Below are positions 7,503 to 9,818 of a stretch of DNA of 9,818 bases, in pieces. The DNA is taken from NCBI GenBank assembly GCA_023142805.1, contig JAGLIU010000206.1:1-9818 (forward strand), given 5' to 3'. Position numbers and translations under genes: made by a program. Under the pieces are notes generated by a model. The model made no database searches and had not been told where the DNA came from. It worked only from the letters and a program-made list of their open reading frames with translations. This DNA comes from Candidatus Omnitrophota bacterium (GTDB taxonomy: Bacteria > Omnitrophota > Gorgyraeia > Tantalellales > Tantalellaceae). The first letter of the stretch is position 1. Every line of letters begins with the position of its first letter.

Positions 7503-8420
7503 ATGGATAACCGGATAAAAAAAAGACTAGCTGATCTAAGCGAAAGGTGCGGAAGTAATATTCTGTTTGATGAGCCGCTTTGGCGGTACAGTTCAGTCGG
7601 GATCGGTGGTAACGCGGCTATATTGTATCTGCCGGGGTCGTCGGAAGAACTGAAAGAAGCGCGGAAATGTATCGGAGAAACTGGGGTTCCGACTGTTGTT
7701 TTAGGAAAAGGAAGCAATGTGCTTGTAGGTGATGGAGGGGTTGATGGAGTTGTTATAAAGTTGTCAAAGGGGTGTTTTGAAACGGTAAATGTTAAGAACG
7801 AAACAGTTACGGCCGGGGCCGGAGTTCATCTTGGTAAACTTATAACGCGGTGTGCGGAGGAAGGGTTATCCGGATTGGAAGGGCTTATAGGGATACCGGC
7901 GACGGTAGGCGGGGCGTTAAAGAACAACGCTTCATATCGTTCGGCGATAAGTGAGTGTTTGGTTAAGTTGTCAGTAATGGACGCGGCGGGGAATATACGC
8001 TGGATAGAACAAAATGAACTTGAGTTTGGATACAGGTCTTTATTTTTGGATCCCGTGGATATAATACTGGAGGCGGTTTTTTCTTTTGACAGAAGTTCTA
8101 AGGAAGATCTTGTTGATAAAATAAAGGCGCATTTTAAAGCCAAAAGAAAAAAACAACCTTTAGAGAAGAAGACTTTGGGATGCGTGTTTAAAAATCCTCA
8201 ATATGGGGATATGTCTGCCGGGAGGATGATAGAGGCGTCGGGAATGAAGGGTGAGGTTTTAGGCGGAACAAAAGTTTCAGAAAAGCACGCGAATTTTATT
8301 GTCAACATCGGTAACGCGACCGCGTTGGATTATATGTCGCTTATGGAAGTGGTAAAAAATGCCGTAAAGAACGAATTCTCGGTTGAACTTGATCCTGAGA
8401 TAGAGATATTCGGGAATTGA
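7503..8420 (+). CDS. murB: MurB, UDP-N-acetylenolpyruvoylglucosamine reductase
   Basis: A cytoplasmic FAD enzyme that reduces UDP-GlcNAc-enolpyruvate to UDP-MurNAc with NADPH, supplying the MurC substrate. The 305 residues suggest the shorter type II form. Features are SSVGIGGNA (30-38), the FAD-binding LGKGSNVLVGDGG (67-79), GLSGLEGLIGIPATVGG (121-137), FGYRSLF with Y177-R178 (175-181), LGCVFKNP (225-232), SAGRMIE and SEKHANFIVN (259-268), and E299 at the expected catalytic glutamate. Two points are unusual. The proton-donor position is Cys227, where many members have Ser. The segment after GGAL reads KNNASYRS where MNAGA followed by a glycine-rich turn is usual. Ribosome binding site AAGAGG is 8 bases from the ATG. 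The assignment is secure because the other motifs are intact. Confidence 0.96.
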   Translation: MDNRIKKRLADLSERCGSNILFDEPLWRYSSVGIGGNAAILYLPGSSEELKEARKCIGETGVPTVVLGKGSNVLVGDGGVDGVVIKLSKGCFETVNVKNETVTAGAGVHLGKLITRCAEEGLSGLEGLIGIPATVGGALKNNASYRSAISECLVKLSVMDAAGNIRWIEQNELEFGYRSLFLDPVDIILEAVFSFDRSSKEDLVDKIKAHFKAKRKKQPLEKKTLGCVFKNPQYGDMSAGRMIEASGMKGEVLGGTKVSEKHANFIVNIGNATALDYMSLMEVVKNAVKNEFSVELDPEIEIFGN

Positions 8421-8519
8421 GAATTAAAAATGAAAAATTCGGAGAAGTTAGGACAAAAGTAAATGAAATATAAAGGTCGCTTTGTTTAGAATGGGTTTAT
8501 TTTCGATCGGGAACGCGAA
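8421..8519. other. 99-base gap between murB and ddl
   Basis: An AT-rich stretch with no convincing promoter or terminator. Two back-to-back tiny frames are present: ATG at 8430 for 10 codons to TAA at 8460-8462, then ATG at 8463 for 8 codons to TAG. Neither has a good ribosome binding site, and I do not annotate them as genes. GAATT (8421-8425) and AATTC (8436-8440) form a five-base inverted repeat. The sequence before the ddl ATG has only a weak CGGGAA. Confidence 0.45.
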
Positions 8520-9464
8520 ATGGAAAATGAAAAGATCAATAAATTAAAAAAATATAAGATAGGTGTGCTTGCAGGGGGATCGTCCAGTGAAAGGGAGATC
8601 AGTCTTAAAAGCGGAAGAGCGGTAAAGACCGCTTTATCAGGAATGGGTCTTAATGTGATCTTTATAAATGTTGGAGAGAAGAAGAGTTTTAAAAAAACTA
8701 TAGATCTTGCGGATATAAACATCGCGTTTATAGCGTTGCACGGCAAATTTGGCGAAGACGGGACTGTTCAAAAATTGCTTGCCGCCCAAAATATTATATA
8801 TACGGGATCGGGACCTGAAGCGTCTTGTTTGGCGTTGGACAAGAAAGCAGCCAAGGAAAAGTTTGAAGCTAATGGTATTAAAGTCGCGAAACATTGGAAT
8901 GTGTCCGGAGGAGATAATGTCGTGGATCGGGATATAACGTTTCCGTGTGTAGTTAAACCGAGATTCGAAGGCTCAAGTATAGGGCTTTCACTTGTTTTCA
9001 GGCCGGAAGACCTGGAAGACGCTTTGAGTAGTGCTTTTGAATTTGGAGAAGAAGTTATTGTCGAAGAATTTATAGATGGTAGAGAGTTAACGGTAGGTAT
9101 ATTGGGAAAAGAGATGTTACCGGTTGTGGAAATAATCGCTGAAAGTGGAACATACGATTTTAACGCGAAATACACCGCCGGTTCGACTGAGTATATTGTC
9201 CCGGCAAAATTAAAGACGTCTGAATATAGAAAAGTACAGCTGGAAGGCCTTAAGGCACATAGGGCGCTTGGATGCGGAGGTTTCTCGCGAGTGGACATGA
9301 TGCTCTCAGGTTCCGGGGAGCTGTTTATTCTAGAGGTAAATACGATCCCCGGGATGACAGAACGCAGTTTGCTGCCCATGGCGGCAAAACAGGCAGGACT
9401 GGATTTTAATCAATTGTGTGTTAAAATGCTTCTCGAAGCGATCAGCGCGGACAATAGAAAATAG
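8520..9464 (+). CDS. ddl: Ddl, D-alanine--D-alanine ligase
   Basis: A cytoplasmic ATP-grasp enzyme that joins two D-alanines; the dipeptide is the MurF substrate. The 314 residues are close to the usual 300-320. Visible motifs are GGSSSEREISLKSG (19-32) with E24 for the first D-Ala site, ALHGKFGEDG (72-81), the ATP-grasp lysine in VVKPRFEGSSIG (144-155) with S153, VEEFIDGRELTVG (181-193), Y218 in AKYTAG on the lid loop, RVDMM with D259, and LEVNTIPGMT (271-280) with metal ligands E272 and N274. A tyrosine rather than phenylalanine at 218 fits a D-Ala-D-Ala product rather than D-Ala-D-lactate (family knowledge). The first residues are lysine-rich and precede the usual start by about ten positions; no later ATG precedes the core, so 8520 is the best start. 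Placement before ftsQ matches ddlB of E. coli. Confidence 0.96.
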   Translation: MENEKINKLKKYKIGVLAGGSSSEREISLKSGRAVKTALSGMGLNVIFINVGEKKSFKKTIDLADINIAFIALHGKFGEDGTVQKLLAAQNIIYTGSGPEASCLALDKKAAKEKFEANGIKVAKHWNVSGGDNVVDRDITFPCVVKPRFEGSSIGLSLVFRPEDLEDALSSAFEFGEEVIVEEFIDGRELTVGILGKEMLPVVEIIAESGTYDFNAKYTAGSTEYIVPAKLKTSEYRKVQLEGLKAHRALGCGGFSRVDMMLSGSGELFILEVNTIPGMTERSLLPMAAKQAGLDFNQLCVKMLLEAISADNRK

Positions 9465-9496
9465 GAGGGAAACAACAGTTGTCGAAAGGCTAATTT

Positions 9497-9502
9497 AGGA
9501 GG
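9497..9502 (+). promoter_or_regulatory. Ribosome binding site deciding the ftsQ GTG start
   Basis: AGGAGG ends 5 bases before the GTG at 9508. It is one of the best matches to the anti-Shine-Dalgarno sequence in the window and makes the GTG the clear start of the next gene. Confidence 0.8.
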
Positions 9503-9507
9503 AAGAC

Positions 9508-9818
9508 GTGGCAAGGAAAAAAAGCAAAAGGAAAAGATTTTTCGAATTTTTTAAGGATAGAATATATTATATCCGATCGTTTTTGATAGTGATCTTATGC
9601 GCGGTATTTTGCTTTGGTATATTTTTCGGTACAAAATATTTTTTATTTAATCATCATCTTTTTGACATTAAAAAAGTAGTTGTCATTCAGGTTAACGGGT
9701 CTTTTTTTAATGAAGACGAAAGAGTGTTTAAAAAGATGTATCTCAACAAGAATATATTTGTTGTAGATCCCGAACAGGTCCGGATCCTGGCAAAAAAGAG
9801 GTTATCGCATTTAAAGAA
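9508..9818 (+). CDS. ftsQ: FtsQ/DivIB-type cell division protein (3' end missing)
   Basis: A single-pass membrane protein of the divisome that bridges early and late division proteins, including the FtsW-FtsI synthase. Only 103 codons are in the window and the frame runs off the end without a stop. The start is a GTG behind a strong ribosome binding site. Residues 1-11 are highly basic (MARKKSKRKRF), a cytoplasmic tail. Residues 23-46 form one hydrophobic segment. From residue 52 the chain begins a POTRA domain: FDIKKVVV, then NGSFFNEDERV and NKNIFVVDPEQV, the usual pattern of a strand, a helix and the family's NIF turn. Placement right after ddl is classic for ftsQ and was part of the identification. 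FtsQ and DivIB are names for the same family and I cannot choose more finely from this fragment. Confidence 0.88.
   Translation, partial: MARKKSKRKRFFEFFKDRIYYIRSFLIVILCAVFCFGIFFGTKYFLFNHHLFDIKKVVVIQVNGSFFNEDERVFKKMYLNKNIFVVDPEQVRILAKKRLSHLK

Noticed and set aside
8768..9379. 203-codon open frame on the - strand opposite ddl
   Set aside because: It lies wholly within a well-supported ddl gene, has no recognisable motif and is serine/proline-rich in the way typical of reverse-complement shadows.
9472..9482. ACAACAGTTGT inverted repeat between ddl and ftsQ
   Set aside because: It is a five-base arm with a one-base centre, too short to form a hairpin and without a T run; it may be chance.
1..9818. 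A hidden mobile, defence or otherwise novel system
   Set aside because: Nine contiguous housekeeping genes account for about 96% of the bases, composition looks uniform by eye, and no repeats, integrase, transposase or unexplained large open frame is present.

Overview
The window is one uninterrupted stretch of a bacterial division and cell wall (dcw) cluster. All nine genes lie on the + strand and together cover almost every base: murF (5' end cut off by the window), mraY, murD, ftsW, murG, murC, murB, ddl and ftsQ (3' end cut off). Each was identified from family motifs in its translation. I found no tRNA, rRNA, CRISPR array, insertion sequence, phage gene or defence gene, and nothing encoded on the - strand that I believe.

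Layout. Positions 2-2262 hold murF and mraY, which overlap by 28 bases. Positions 2340-3713 hold murD after a 77-base gap, and ftsW (3746-4831) follows a 32-base gap containing a perfect 14-base palindrome. murG starts on the base after the ftsW stop codon. A 140-base gap (5960-6099) with short direct repeats and a weak hairpin separates murG from murC. murB follows murC after 2 bases. A 99-base gap (8421-8519) precedes ddl, and ftsQ begins 43 bases after ddl behind a strong ribosome binding site. No stretch over 300 bases lacks a gene. murE is presumably upstream and ftsA/ftsZ downstream, but neither is visible.

How the genes work together. MurB and MurC act early (UDP-MurNAc formation and L-Ala addition), MurD adds D-Glu, Ddl makes D-Ala-D-Ala, and MurF attaches it to complete the UDP-MurNAc-pentapeptide. 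MraY moves phospho-MurNAc-pentapeptide onto undecaprenyl phosphate (lipid I), and MurG adds GlcNAc (lipid II). FtsW polymerises lipid II at the septum, and FtsQ is a bitopic divisome protein. The amino acid at position 3 of the stem peptide cannot be told because murE is outside the window.

Organism. This is a bacterium with a peptidoglycan wall and moderately AT-rich DNA. The gene order resembles the E. coli cluster but has murB between murC and ddl, and MurB looks like the shorter type II form. Sequence style and order would fit an uncultured lineage such as Omnitrophota or another PVC-related or deltaproteobacteria-like group, but this is a low-confidence impression. I see no previously undescribed system. 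The most distinctive signal is compositional: codons ending in C are used almost exclusively before the alanine codon GCG, so CGCG is strongly enriched.
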